From the NCBI GenBank assembly GCA_937915835.1, contig CALGHA010000170.1, positions 1-22,357 on the forward strand: 22,357 bases of DNA, given 5' to 3'. Below the pieces are notes generated by a model that did not search any database, was not told where the DNA came from, and saw only the letters and a program-made list of their open reading frames with translations. Both the position numbers and the translations under genes were made by a program. Positions within the stretch are counted from its first letter, which is position 1. Each line of letters starts with the position of its first letter. The stretch is from an uncultured Fretibacterium sp. GTDB taxonomy: Bacteria > Synergistota > Synergistia > Synergistales > Aminobacteriaceae. Positions 1-7,309 of this stretch are shown here, in pieces.

Positions 1-420
1 TCTTCAGCCTTCGACGCTTCAACTTCAATAGTCTCATTCTTCGTGAACTACCCAAGCCTAACAGAGTGCTACTCTATCGACCATTGTGTGCTGGTTATGT
101 ATTTTGATTTGACGTGCTCTTAATTTATATCTCACTCGGTAATGTATATACACCTTTTTTTTATAAAAACATTAAATAAGCTAATCGGTCGATCATGTCT
201 GAGCAAGACAAAAAGAAATTGACACTAACAAAAGTTCTCTCAACCTTTAATAATTAGCCGACTCGATAAAGAGTCTTGATGTGCAAATATTATTCATTCA
301 TGTAAAGAATCTATTTTGGGGATTTCACTTATTATTAGTCTATTTGCCTTTTCTGAAATAAAGCGATAATCCCTACGATACCTTGAGTTATATCAGAATG
401 CTATGAACAGCTAGAAATAC
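1..420. other. Left-edge region without a recognisable gene
   Basis: This stretch is AT-rich, especially from about 120 to 420, and holds no open frame with a convincing ribosome site. One plus-strand frame is open from the window edge to a TAA at 121-123 (40 codons), but it has no family resemblance I recognise and could be chance or the end of a gene starting outside the window. A small perfect inverted repeat (GACTC, six-base loop, GAGTC) sits at 260-275 without a T-tract. A TTGACA hexamer at 219-224 has no fitting -10 at the usual spacing. I see no tRNA or riboswitch here. Confidence 0.4.
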
Positions 421-1578
421 CTAAAAGGATAATTCATAGCTCACATTCATAATCTCCCTCGCAATTCTTAAAGCCTGCAAGTTTTCCTTAATATCATGAA
501 CCCGGAGAATACTCACACGCCCAGATAACAATGCCGTAACCGCTAATGTCCCCGCAAAATTCTCCGGCCCCGTTAACCTCTTCCGTGAATGACCGACTAA
601 AACAGGAAGCCCGAAAACTTTCAAGCTCTCAATATTCTTTATCAGCGCAAAATTTTCATCAACATTTTTCCCGAAACCTAATCCCGGATCTATTATTATT
701 TGCTGAACTCCTGAAAGCCTTAACGTCTCAAGTTTTCCCGCAAAATATTCATTCACGCTTCCTAATGGCTCGTCATCGGTCTTGAAGTGTGAAAGAACGT
801 AAGGAATATTCAACTCGCTTATTACCTCCGGCATTCCTTCAGTGAAAACAAAGCCGCTGATGTCGTTAATAATGTCCGCTCCTTCATTGGCTGAAATCCT
901 CGCAACTTCAGGCTTGTAAGTATCGACGGAAATTATTACATCCGGAAATTCTCGACGCAAAAGTCTTAAGCCAGGCAATAATCTTTCGAGTTCCTCGTTC
1001 TCCGTAATTTTCGTTGAACCAGGACGAGTTGATTCTGCTCCAACATCAAGAACAGCAGCACCTTCGGACAAAAACTTTTCGGCTTTGCTCAAAATTTCAC
1101 TCTCATTAACTCGGCTTCCAGCGTAAAAAGAATCTGGAGTAAGATTGATTATCGCCATTAACTTTGTGTGTTCATTCAAGATTAATTTATGGCCGGTCGG
1201 TGAAATTATTTTCCATTCATGAAGATTTATATTATGAAGAACTCGTGATAACTCCTCGCGAAAGTCTTTAATGCCCCATATGTCCATAGCTTTAATTTTT
1301 TCTCGCAAACTCCGTAACTGTGAAACCGTCGCCATCAACAAAATATCGCTCGTCTCAGTTTTTCCGTCAATTACATGCTTGGTTACAATCACGTCTCCTC
1401 CTCGCGCAAGTAATTCCTGCTTAAGAAATCCTGCCGCCCGATAATCTATATTCTCAGCGTAAAAGTGTAAAACTCTCGATTTCGGAACAAGATAGGCCAA
1501 TGCTCGCGGATCCGTCTTTATTCTCTCGCAAACTTTTTTCACGTCATTATCATTCTCAATATTCAATGGGTAAATCAA
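421..1578 (-). CDS. folP: Dihydropteroate synthase with N-terminal extension
   Basis: Condenses 4-aminobenzoate with hydroxymethyl-dihydropterin diphosphate in folate synthesis (cytoplasm). The C-terminal ~250 residues form the pterin-binding TIM barrel: INLTPDSFY (about residues 144-152) and GAESTRPGS (about 180-188) are the two family signatures, followed by SVDTYKPEVA, DISG, IDPGLGFGK, GHSRKR and the terminal RVHD. About 130 residues precede the barrel, unlike the ~280-residue E. coli enzyme; similar long forms are known in some anaerobes. An in-frame ATG exists at 1608, but its upstream sequence lacks a clear ribosome site. A TTG at 1576-1578 is preceded by AAGGAGTGGAG and is the better start (385 residues). 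The stop is at 421-423. It is transcribed away from the peptidase gene and has no folate neighbour, though the metF/activation-protein pair lies 14 kb away. Function is confident; the start is less so. Confidence 0.93.
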   Translation of the reverse strand: MIYPLNIENDNDVKKVCERIKTDPRALAYLVPKSRVLHFYAENIDYRAAGFLKQELLARGGDVIVTKHVIDGKTETSDILLMATVSQLRSLREKIKAMDIWGIKDFREELSRVLHNINLHEWKIISPTGHKLILNEHTKLMAIINLTPDSFYAGSRVNESEILSKAEKFLSEGAAVLDVGAESTRPGSTKITENEELERLLPGLRLLRREFPDVIISVDTYKPEVARISANEGADIINDISGFVFTEGMPEVISELNIPYVLSHFKTDDEPLGSVNEYFAGKLETLRLSGVQQIIIDPGLGFGKNVDENFALIKNIESLKVFGLPVLVGHSRKRLTGPENFAGTLAVTALLSGRVSILRVHDIKENLQALRIAREIMNVSYELSF

Positions 1579-1639
1579 AATTTCTCCACTCCTTAAGCAT
1601 AATATCATTTCAGCAATCTTAACATTTCTTCATAAAGTT

Positions 1640-1667
1640 TTCGTAAAATTTTTACGTAAATATTATA
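1640..1667 (-). promoter_or_regulatory. Candidate folP promoter with palindrome
   Basis: On the minus strand a perfect TATAAT -10 hexamer lies at 1667-1662, upstream of folP, with only a weak -35 (GATAAA, 18-base spacer). Just downstream is the palindrome CGTAAAATTTTTACG (1642-1656), running into TTTACGTAAA (1650-1659). It could be an operator, or simply an AT-rich symmetry. Inference from sequence alone. Confidence 0.35.
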
Positions 1668-1741
1668 TCTTGGAAGTCAAAAAAGTTTATCTTGCGTGTA
1701 AAGTCTCTAATATAGATTTTAAGTGTGTAATTATTTTTCCG

Positions 1742-1750
1742 TGATACAAT
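1742..1750 (+). promoter_or_regulatory. Candidate extended -10 promoter of the peptidase gene
   Basis: TGATACAAT at 1742-1750 matches an extended -10 element (TGnTATAAT with one mismatch). No good -35 is visible. It lies about 40 bases before the ATG at 1791, leaving a short leader containing the ribosome site AAAGGAG. Confidence 0.4.
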
Positions 1751-1790
1751 CTGAATACATCAAAATTTATTGAAAGGAGTTTCTTCCCTC

Positions 1791-3674
1791 ATGAGAATAT
1801 TATTTATCGCGCTGATTATTTTTATCGCCATGCCTTCAGGTTTAGCACTAGCCGTAATCCCCCCGCTTTTGCCTATGGAAGATTTCTTCAAGAACCCAGA
1901 CACAGCCGCTTTCTCAATCTCACCTGACGGAACACGTTTAGCCTTCGCCAAGCCTTGGGAGCATCGCATGAATGTATATGTCCGGGAAATTGCAACAGGG
2001 AACGAAAAGCGCATAACTTCAGCAACTGAACGAGATATAGCCGGATTTTTCTGGAAGGGCAATGATAGAATTGTTTTCGCTCAAGATACTGGCGGAGATG
2101 AGAATTTTCACGTATACATTACTGACATAAAAGGTTCAGAAGCTAGAGACTTGACACCGTTTGAGAAAGTTCGTGCTGGAATTCTTGATGACTTAGAGGA
2201 CGATCCAGTTCACATGTTAATCAACATGAATAGAATTAATCCGGAAGTTTTTGACGTTTACAGGTGCAATATTGACACAGGAGAGCTTGAGCTTATCGCC
2301 AAAAATCCTGGAAATATTACCGGTTGGATGACTGACCATGACGGAAAATTGCGCGTTGCTTTCGAGACTGACGGAGTTAACATGAGCTTTCTTTATCGCA
2401 CGACAGAGGCTGAACCGTTCAGAAAATTACTCACAACGAGTTTTAAGGAAACTTTTTCGCCCGCTTTATTCTCTTATGATAACAAGTTAATGTATGTAGT
2501 CTCGAATTTAAGCCGAGATAAGGACGCAATTTATACGTTTGACCCGGAAGAGAACAAGACGCTTGATTTAATCTTTGAGCATCCTGAAGTTGACGTTGGA
2601 GGAATTATGCATTCCAAGAAGCGCAAGATTATCACGGGAGTAGCTTACACGACGGAAAAACGGCATTATAAATTTTTTGACGCTGACAGAGAAGAATTAC
2701 AGAAGTCCATTGAAGAATTTTTCCCGAATTATGAAGTTGCTGTTGTTGACATGGACGATGACGAACGACGAGTGATTGTCCGAACTTACAGCGACAGGAC
2801 CAGAGGGAATTATTATCTCTATGACAGAAAAGATAATTCGATGTCGAAACTTGCTGAGTTATCCCCTTGGCTCAAAGAGGAACAAATGGCTCCGATGATG
2901 CCGATAAAATTCATAGCACGCGACGGCTTGAAGATTAACGGTTATATCACGCTTCCTGTTGGAGTTTCAGCGAGCAATCTTCCTTTAGTCGTAATTCCTC
3001 ACGGCGGTCCAAGTGCACGCGACGGCTGGGGGTTTGACTCTGAGGCTCAATTTTTAGCGAACAGGGGAATTGCAGTTTTACAGGTGAATTATCGAGGCTC
3101 AACCGGTTACGGCAAAGAATTTTGGCAGGCGGGCTTCAAGCAATGGGGATTGAAGATGCAAGATGACGTTACTGACGGAGTATTATGGGCAGTCGAGCAG
3201 GGAATTGCGGATAAGTCAAGGCTTGCGATTTACGGAGGAAGTTACGGAGGTTATGCAGCATTGGCCGGAGCCGCGTTCACTCCAGATTTATACGCTTGTG
3301 CTGTAAGTTACGTTGGACCGTCGAATATTTTTACATTGCTTGAGAGTATTCCGCCTTATTGGGAGCCGTTTAGAGACATGGAATATGAGATGATTGGGGA
3401 TCCGTCTAAGGATAAAGAACTGCTTGAAGCTGTCTCGCCCGTGTTTCATGCTGAGAATATAAAAATCCCTTTATTCGTTGCACAGGGAGCTAATGATGTT
3501 CGTGTGAATAAGGCCGAATCAGACCAGATTGTTGAAGCTGTCAAGAAGACGGGTAAAGATGTCGTCTACATGGTTAAAGATAACGAGGGGCATGGGTTCC
3601 ATAATGAGGAGAACAGGTTTGATTTTTACCGTGAACTCGAAGCATTCTTAAAGAAACATTTAGGCTCAAGATAA
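1791..3674 (+). CDS. Secreted S9 (prolyl oligopeptidase) family peptidase
   Basis: Probably hydrolyses short peptides in the periplasm or outside the cell. The N-terminus is a typical signal peptide (MRILFIALIIFIAMPSGLALA, cleavage near residue 21). Residues ~25-370 carry beta-propeller-type repeats (for example SISPDGTRLAFA and FSYDNKLMYV). The C-terminal ~230 residues are an alpha/beta hydrolase: HGGPSARD forms the oxyanion region, YGGSYGGY holds nucleophile Ser484, AND gives Asp569, and EGHGF gives His601, so the triad is complete. An in-frame TTG exists at 1770, but the ATG at 1791 is better placed after AAAGGAG and begins a clean signal peptide. It stands alone, bounded downstream by a strong terminator. 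Substrate specificity (dipeptidyl or acylaminoacyl) cannot be told from the sequence. Confidence 0.9.
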   Translation: MRILFIALIIFIAMPSGLALAVIPPLLPMEDFFKNPDTAAFSISPDGTRLAFAKPWEHRMNVYVREIATGNEKRITSATERDIAGFFWKGNDRIVFAQDTGGDENFHVYITDIKGSEARDLTPFEKVRAGILDDLEDDPVHMLINMNRINPEVFDVYRCNIDTGELELIAKNPGNITGWMTDHDGKLRVAFETDGVNMSFLYRTTEAEPFRKLLTTSFKETFSPALFSYDNKLMYVVSNLSRDKDAIYTFDPEENKTLDLIFEHPEVDVGGIMHSKKRKIITGVAYTTEKRHYKFFDADREELQKSIEEFFPNYEVAVVDMDDDERRVIVRTYSDRTRGNYYLYDRKDNSMSKLAELSPWLKEEQMAPMMPIKFIARDGLKINGYITLPVGVSASNLPLVVIPHGGPSARDGWGFDSEAQFLANRGIAVLQVNYRGSTGYGKEFWQAGFKQWGLKMQDDVTDGVLWAVEQGIADKSRLAIYGGSYGGYAALAGAAFTPDLYACAVSYVGPSNIFTLLESIPPYWEPFRDMEYEMIGDPSKDKELLEAVSPVFHAENIKIPLFVAQGANDVRVNKAESDQIVEAVKKTGKDVVYMVKDNEGHGFHNEENRFDFYRELEAFLKKHLGSR

Positions 3675-3699
3675 GATGTGAAGAAAAATTTTCAGCCGG

Positions 3700-3733
3700 C
3701 AGGTCTTGCGATAACGTAAGGCCTGTTTTTTTT
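3700..3733 (+). terminator. Rho-independent terminator after the S9 peptidase
   Basis: An 11-pair stem (CAGGTCTTGCG / CGTAAGGCCTG, two G-U pairs) with an ATAA loop is followed by eight T residues at 3726-3733. Confidence 0.9.
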
Positions 3734-3737
3734 CGCG

Positions 3738-3743
3738 TATAAT
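3738..3743 (+). promoter_or_regulatory. Candidate -10 element of the glycosyltransferase gene
   Basis: A perfect TATAAT lies directly behind the terminator T-tract and 32 bases before the GTG start at 3775. No matching -35 is visible (it would fall in the terminator stem). Confidence 0.35.
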
Positions 3744-3774
3744 TCTCATAAATTTTACTCAAAGGATGTTAAAT

Positions 3775-4899
3775 GTGAAGACTAAGAAGAAAATCTTAAT
3801 GCTCGGCAATGGTTATCCCTCAATTTTTGCTCACAGAAAAGAACTCGTTGAAGCTCTCATTGATGCCGGTCATGAACTCGTTATCTCTTTCCCTGACAGT
3901 TTTATGGGAAATGGTGAAGAAGTCTGCGAACAATACGGCTGTAAGTTCGTCGATATTCCCATAAGCCGAAGAAATACGCGCATTCATGAGGATATTATTT
4001 TACTCAGGAGATATTACAAGTTAATTCATGATGAGAAGCCTGATGCTGTGTTAGCTTACACGGTTAAATGCGATGTTTACGGGGGAATTGCGGCTGCTTT
4101 AAACAAAGTTCCGTTTATGCCGAATATTACGGGTTTAGGCAAGGGCTTAGCTGAGCCTGGAATTATCCAGAAAATTTTGATTGGCTTATACAAAATTGCA
4201 ATGAAGAGAGCTCATGTTGTATTTTTCCAGAGCGAGCATGATAAAAACTTTTTCGTCCAGCATAAAATAAAATTCCCGCGTTGTATCGTTCTTCCTGGAT
4301 CTGGCGTAAATCTCACGAAGTATAAGCCTCTTGATTATCCTGACACAAAGCCCGCAATCTTCTTGTTCAACTCGCGAATTATGAGACCTAAGGGGATTGA
4401 TGAGTTTCTTGAAGCCGCAAAGTTTATCAGGAAAAAATATCCAGATGTAGAGTTTCATGTATGTGGTTACTGCGAGAAATACGGTATGGGAAAAGATAAT
4501 TACATCAGCATAATTGCGCGAGAAGAAGCACGAGACAATATAATTTATCACAACTTTGTGAACGACATGAACGAGTATTATAAATCCGCAGGCTGTGTTG
4601 TCCTTCCGAGTTATCATCCTGAGGGTGTCGCTAATGTCTTGCTTGAAGCGGCGGCGTGTGCGAGGCCGATTATAACGTCTAATCATCCCGGATGCCGTGA
4701 GACCATTGACGATGGAGTTACGGGTTTTCTTGTTGAGAAAAAGAATGCTGAAGATTTGATTGCTAAGATTGAGAAATTTTTAGCGTTGACTTACGAACAG
4801 CGTAGAGATATGGGACTAAAGGGCCGTGCGAAAGTTGAGAGGGAATTTGACAGGCAGAAAGTCATTGACGCTTACATGAACGAAATCAACTCACTGTAA
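3775..4899 (+). CDS. Family 4 glycosyltransferase (PglA/capsule type)
   Basis: Retaining GT-B glycosyltransferase, likely adding a sugar to a lipid-linked or surface polysaccharide precursor at the inner face of the membrane. It has no signal peptide. The N-terminal Rossmann domain begins ILMLGNGYPS and contains PNITGLGKGL. The donor-binding domain shows FNSRIMRPKGIDEFLEAA and the GT4 EX7E-type region PEGVANVLLEAAAC followed by PGCRETIDDGVTGFLVE, very like bacillosaminyl-diphospho-undecaprenol GalNAc transferases and capsule enzymes. The start is chosen at GTG 3775 (AAAGGA eight bases upstream); an in-frame ATG at 3766 sits right on that ribosome site and is less likely. It is an orphan: no other polysaccharide gene is nearby, so acceptor and donor are unknown. 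Confidence 0.88.
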   Translation: MKTKKKILMLGNGYPSIFAHRKELVEALIDAGHELVISFPDSFMGNGEEVCEQYGCKFVDIPISRRNTRIHEDIILLRRYYKLIHDEKPDAVLAYTVKCDVYGGIAAALNKVPFMPNITGLGKGLAEPGIIQKILIGLYKIAMKRAHVVFFQSEHDKNFFVQHKIKFPRCIVLPGSGVNLTKYKPLDYPDTKPAIFLFNSRIMRPKGIDEFLEAAKFIRKKYPDVEFHVCGYCEKYGMGKDNYISIIAREEARDNIIYHNFVNDMNEYYKSAGCVVLPSYHPEGVANVLLEAAACARPIITSNHPGCRETIDDGVTGFLVEKKNAEDLIAKIEKFLALTYEQRRDMGLKGRAKVEREFDRQKVIDAYMNEINSL

Positions 4900-4908
4900 T
4901 AATTATAA

Positions 4909-4937
4909 TTGATATGCATAGCTTCCTATGTTAAAAT
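4909..4937 (+). promoter_or_regulatory. Promoter of the marR operon
   Basis: TTGATA (4909-4914), a 17-base spacer, and TAAAAT (4932-4937) make a good sigma-70-type promoter. The predicted transcription start is near 4944. The first palindrome lies in the spacer and the second at about +10 to +23, over the AGGAGG ribosome site. Confidence 0.7.
4917..4930. promoter_or_regulatory. Candidate MarR operator 1
   Basis: The palindrome CATAGCTTCCTATG (CATAG, four-base centre, CTATG) lies between the -35 and -10 elements. A bound regulator here would block RNA polymerase. It matches operator 2 (read on the other strand) at 12 of 14 positions. Palindrome position and autoregulation are typical of MarR systems; binding itself is inferred. 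Confidence 0.6.
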
Positions 4938-4952
4938 TCGTGCAAATAATTA

Positions 4953-4966
4953 GATAGGAGGCTATG
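4953..4966. promoter_or_regulatory. Candidate MarR operator 2 overlapping the ribosome site
   Basis: GATAGGAGGCTATG is the reverse complement of CATAGCCTCCTATC, nearly the same as operator 1, and is itself palindromic over ATAG/CTAT. The two centres are 36 bases apart. It includes the AGGAGG that serves the leader ORF at 4969. If transcription began upstream of 4917, the two sites could pair as a 13-bp stem hiding the ribosome site; from the promoter predicted here the first arm is not transcribed. Confidence 0.55.
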
Positions 4967-4968
4967 TA

Positions 4969-5010
4969 TTGAGACTAATAACGTTTGAGGAACATTTTAC
5001 ACATTCATGA
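4969..5010 (+). pseudogene. Leader ORF, likely 5' remnant of an amidohydrolase gene
   Basis: A TTG-started frame with a strong AGGAGG site encodes MRLITFEEHFTHS and stops at TGA 5008-5010, overlapping the marR ATG by four bases (ATGA). The opening (hydrophobic strand, then EEHF) resembles the N-terminus of metal-dependent amidohydrolases/decarboxylases of the gamma-resorcylate decarboxylase type. A C-terminal fragment of the same family lies at 7471-7632. I read it as the 5' stub of a mostly deleted gene, now acting as a short coupled leader for marR, which has no strong ribosome site of its own. It might instead be an unrelated leader peptide. Confidence 0.45.
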
Positions 5011-5423
5011 ATAACGTTGACAAAATCGCGATATTAATAAAGAAATTAAGCCTCGAGATTGATAAACTCTCTAATCCCATTCTTGAGCCTTATGATCTCA
5101 CTCATTCGCAGTTCAAAGTACTCAAATATTTATTGGTTAATCCCGAAAACTCCGTGCGTCAGGTTGATATTGAGCATTATTTTTCGATGACTAATCCGAC
5201 AGTAACGGGCCTTGTCAATAATCTTGAGAAGAAGGGAATGCTTGAGCGCAAAGTTAATCCCAATGATAATAGAAGCAAAATTTTATCGCCGACACAAAAA
5301 ACTATTGACATGAAAGACTTGCTTTATTCTCTGGGTGAGGAGCTTGAAGCAAAATTGACGGACGTATTGAGTTCTGATGAAAAACAGGAGCTTTTGAGGC
5401 TTCTGAAGAAATTATTGCATTAA
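5007..5423 (+). CDS. MarR family transcriptional regulator
   Basis: A 138-residue winged-helix regulator, probably a repressor of its own operon. The helix-turn-helix spans about residues 45-75 (VRQVDIEHYFSMTNPTVTGL), followed by the wing KKGMLERKVNPNDNRSK, which carries the DxRxxK-like motif of MarR wings. The ends form the helical dimerisation region. MarR proteins usually release DNA when they bind phenolic or other aromatic ligands, fitting the oxidoreductases downstream. It is the first complete gene after the promoter and palindrome pair at 4909-4966. Its ATG overlaps the stop of the leader ORF, suggesting translational coupling. The aldo/keto reductase follows 15 bases later. Confidence 0.9.
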   Translation: MNNVDKIAILIKKLSLEIDKLSNPILEPYDLTHSQFKVLKYLLVNPENSVRQVDIEHYFSMTNPTVTGLVNNLEKKGMLERKVNPNDNRSKILSPTQKTIDMKDLLYSLGEELEAKLTDVLSSDEKQELLRLLKKLLH

Positions 5424-5438
5424 AAGGGGGAATTTTAC

Positions 5439-6389
5439 ATGAATATTAACAGGTTAGGGCTTGGCTGTATGGGGATGAACTTACGGCGAAATCCTGAGAG
5501 GTCAATTTTAACAATTCATGCGGCTCTTAACTCTGGAATAACTTTCTTCAACACCGGCAATTTCTACCAGAACGGCGAAAGTGAAATGCTTCTTGGTCAG
5601 GCCTTAAAGGGAATTTCGCGCGAGAGATTTTTTGTCTCTGTCAAGTTCGGCCTATTGTTTGAGCCTTCAGGAAAACCTTACGGGCTTGACGTTCATCCTC
5701 ATCACATTAAGGCTCAGTTGACGTATTCGCTTCATCGTCTGGGGCTTGACTACGTAGATTTATATCAGCCTTCACGAATAGACTCGGCAATTCCCGTTGA
5801 AGATATTATCGGCGTTCTCGCTGAACTCAAGCAGGAAGGATATATACGAAATATAGGCATGACCGAGATTGACGCTGAAACTCTGAGACGTGCTAATAAA
5901 GTTGCTCAAATTCATACGGTCGAGCTTGAATATTCTTTGCTTGACAGGAGCATTGAGCAAGAGATTATCCCGACGGCTGAGGAGTTAGGAATAAAAGTTT
6001 TGCTGTTCGGAGTTCAAGGGCATGGACTGTTGAACGATAGAACTCTCGAAGGTAAAGCGTCTGGAGCAATTCATTTATCCGCGCTTTCTCCGGAAAATCT
6101 GCCTAAAAATTTGCCGTTAGTCAGAGCCTTGAAGGGTTTTGCAGAAATTAAAGGGGTTTCACTCAGCCAGTTAATGACAGCTTGGGCACTCTCGAAATAT
6201 CCGGCTTCAATGTGTCTTGTCGGAACAACCAGCCCCGAACACTTGCAACAGAATATTGACGCGTTGAAAGTTGAGCTGACGAGTGAAGATATTAATAAGA
6301 TTGAGGAGATTGCGACATCTCATAAAGTTTTCGGGAATGAAATGCGATCTCTCACGTTCACAGGCGGAATGCCCGTATATCACGGGTAA
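5439..6389 (+). CDS. Aldo/keto reductase family protein with altered tetrad
   Basis: A 316-residue NAD(P)H-dependent (beta/alpha)8-barrel oxidoreductase, cytoplasmic. The order of family motifs is clear: RLGLGCMGM at the start, TFFNTGNFYQNGESEMLLG, VSVKFG, LGLDYVDLYQPSRID, YIRNIGMTEI, and the C-terminal cofactor segment LVGTTSPEHLQQN. In the usual Asp-Tyr-Lys-His tetrad, Tyr43 and Lys69 are kept, but the Asp is Asn38 and the His position is Ser112. The His change is tolerated in several AKR subfamilies; the Asp change is less common. The ATG follows AAAAGGGGG. It lies between marR and the secreted nitroreductase-like gene (34-base gap, no terminator), so it is probably in the MarR regulon. 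The substrate is unknown, perhaps an aromatic or quinone-type carbonyl. Confidence 0.88.
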   Translation: MNINRLGLGCMGMNLRRNPERSILTIHAALNSGITFFNTGNFYQNGESEMLLGQALKGISRERFFVSVKFGLLFEPSGKPYGLDVHPHHIKAQLTYSLHRLGLDYVDLYQPSRIDSAIPVEDIIGVLAELKQEGYIRNIGMTEIDAETLRRANKVAQIHTVELEYSLLDRSIEQEIIPTAEELGIKVLLFGVQGHGLLNDRTLEGKASGAIHLSALSPENLPKNLPLVRALKGFAEIKGVSLSQLMTAWALSKYPASMCLVGTTSPEHLQQNIDALKVELTSEDINKIEEIATSHKVFGNEMRSLTFTGGMPVYHG

Positions 6390-6423
6390 ACGTATAAATT
6401 ATTTAGTAGGAGGAATTTTTATC

Positions 6424-7062
6424 ATGAAGAAGTTACTTGCCGCGTTCATTCTTGTCGTTTTGTCGTGTTCAGTAGTTTTCGCTGAGGATATTGCTTTGCC
6501 TGAGCCGGAGAAATCAGGAGGAATTCCCGTAGTTGATGCGATTGCGGCTCGTCAGTCTGCCGTTGATTTCGTCGACGAGGATATTACTCTTCAGCAACTC
6601 TCAAATTTGCTCTGGGTTGCCGGAGGAATTAACAGGGAAAACGGGAAATTAACTTATGCTACAGCTATGAACAATCAGGACATGATAATTTTCGCGTTCA
6701 CTCGTGAGAAAGTTTATCGCTACAATCCTGAAAATCACAGCGTTACGGTCATTGCAGAAGGGGATTATCGCAAATTGACAGGAGGACAGCCGTTTGTTGC
6801 GAGAGCGGCCGTAGATTTGCTTTACATTCAGGACGCTGGGAAATGGGAAAAATTACCGTTTAAAGCTCCTGCTGAAGAAATACTGAACTGCGGATTTGCT
6901 CATGCCGGCTTGTCAATGCAGAATGTTTATCTTTATGCGGCATCGCTCGGCTGGGGAGCACGTACAAGAATGAACTTTGACCACGAAGGATTGACGAAAT
7001 TGCTCGGTCTTACGGAGAAACATAATTTCACGCTTATGCAGTGTGTAGGACCAAAAATATAG
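6424..7062 (+). CDS. Secreted nitroreductase-fold (SagB/ThcOx-like) oxidoreductase
   Basis: A 212-residue FMN-dependent nitroreductase-superfamily protein predicted to be exported. The signal peptide MKKLLAAFILVVLSCSVVFA would be cleaved before Glu21; the VLSC stretch also leaves open a lipoprotein form. The mature part begins with the PVVDAIAARQSAVDF region, equivalent to the flavin-binding (R)RSxRxF motif with the second Arg missing, then LSNLLWVAGGINR and, near the end, LYAASLGWGARTRMNF, all typical of the SagB-like branch. The start is ATG 6424 after TAGGAGGA. It is in line with marR and the aldo/keto reductase. An exported flavoprotein suits the secreted FMN-binding proteins further on. 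The reaction is not known for this secreted branch. Confidence 0.82.
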   Translation: MKKLLAAFILVVLSCSVVFAEDIALPEPEKSGGIPVVDAIAARQSAVDFVDEDITLQQLSNLLWVAGGINRENGKLTYATAMNNQDMIIFAFTREKVYRYNPENHSVTVIAEGDYRKLTGGQPFVARAAVDLLYIQDAGKWEKLPFKAPAEEILNCGFAHAGLSMQNVYLYAASLGWGARTRMNFDHEGLTKLLGLTEKHNFTLMQCVGPKI

Positions 7063-7064
7063 CC

Positions 7065-7309
7065 ATGAAAACTATTATTATTACTGGCGCTAACTCAGGG
7101 CTCGGCCGTGCCGTAATATCGCAAAGGGAAATTCAGCCGCTAAAAATATCAGGTCTGAGACGTTGAACGATAACGTTACTGCTATGATGCTTGATCTTGC
7201 CTCGCTGGAATCTGTCCGGGAGTTCGCAGGAAAAATTCTTGACACGGTTTTTCAGTCGAATCATTTGGGGCATTTCCTGCTGACGAATTGGCTTCATGCC
7301 AACAACTAA
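7065..7309 (+). pseudogene. Short-chain dehydrogenase pseudogene (N-terminal pieces)
   Basis: ATG 7065 opens MKTIIITGANSGLGR, a perfect SDR TGxxxGxG cofactor motif, but the frame shifts soon after and stops at TGA 7164. The sequence resumes in the next frame with LDLASLESVREFAGKI (the SDR acidic/adenine region), then jumps, apparently through a deletion of the stretch that holds NNAG, to FQSNHLGHFLLT, a hallmark of retinol-dehydrogenase-like SDRs. It stops at TAA 7307-7309. The catalytic YxxxK part is missing. The ATG lies two bases after the stop of the nitroreductase gene, so it was probably an operon member. Confidence 0.82.

Noticed and set aside
1..60. Possible end of an IS200/IS605 tnpB: minus-strand reading gives a Glu-rich ETIEVEASKAE stretch reminiscent of TnpB C-termini
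   Set aside because: The resemblance is weak, the frame is interrupted by a stop just upstream, and no TnpB body (zinc ribbon or RuvC motifs) lies to the right where it should be.
219..254. TTGACA with TTTAATAAT as a promoter
   Set aside because: The spacing is about 21 bases or more and no gene follows on the plus strand within reach.
260..275. Short hairpin as a terminator
   Set aside because: The stem is only five pairs and there is no T-tract on either side.
4186..4686. 166-codon minus-strand frame inside the glycosyltransferase gene
   Set aside because: The plus-strand frame carries clear GT4 motifs throughout; the antisense frame shows none.
6283..6423. Longer N-terminus for the nitroreductase-like gene
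   Set aside because: It would overlap the aldo/keto reductase and place 47 residues before an obvious signal peptide; ATG 6424 has a strong ribosome site.
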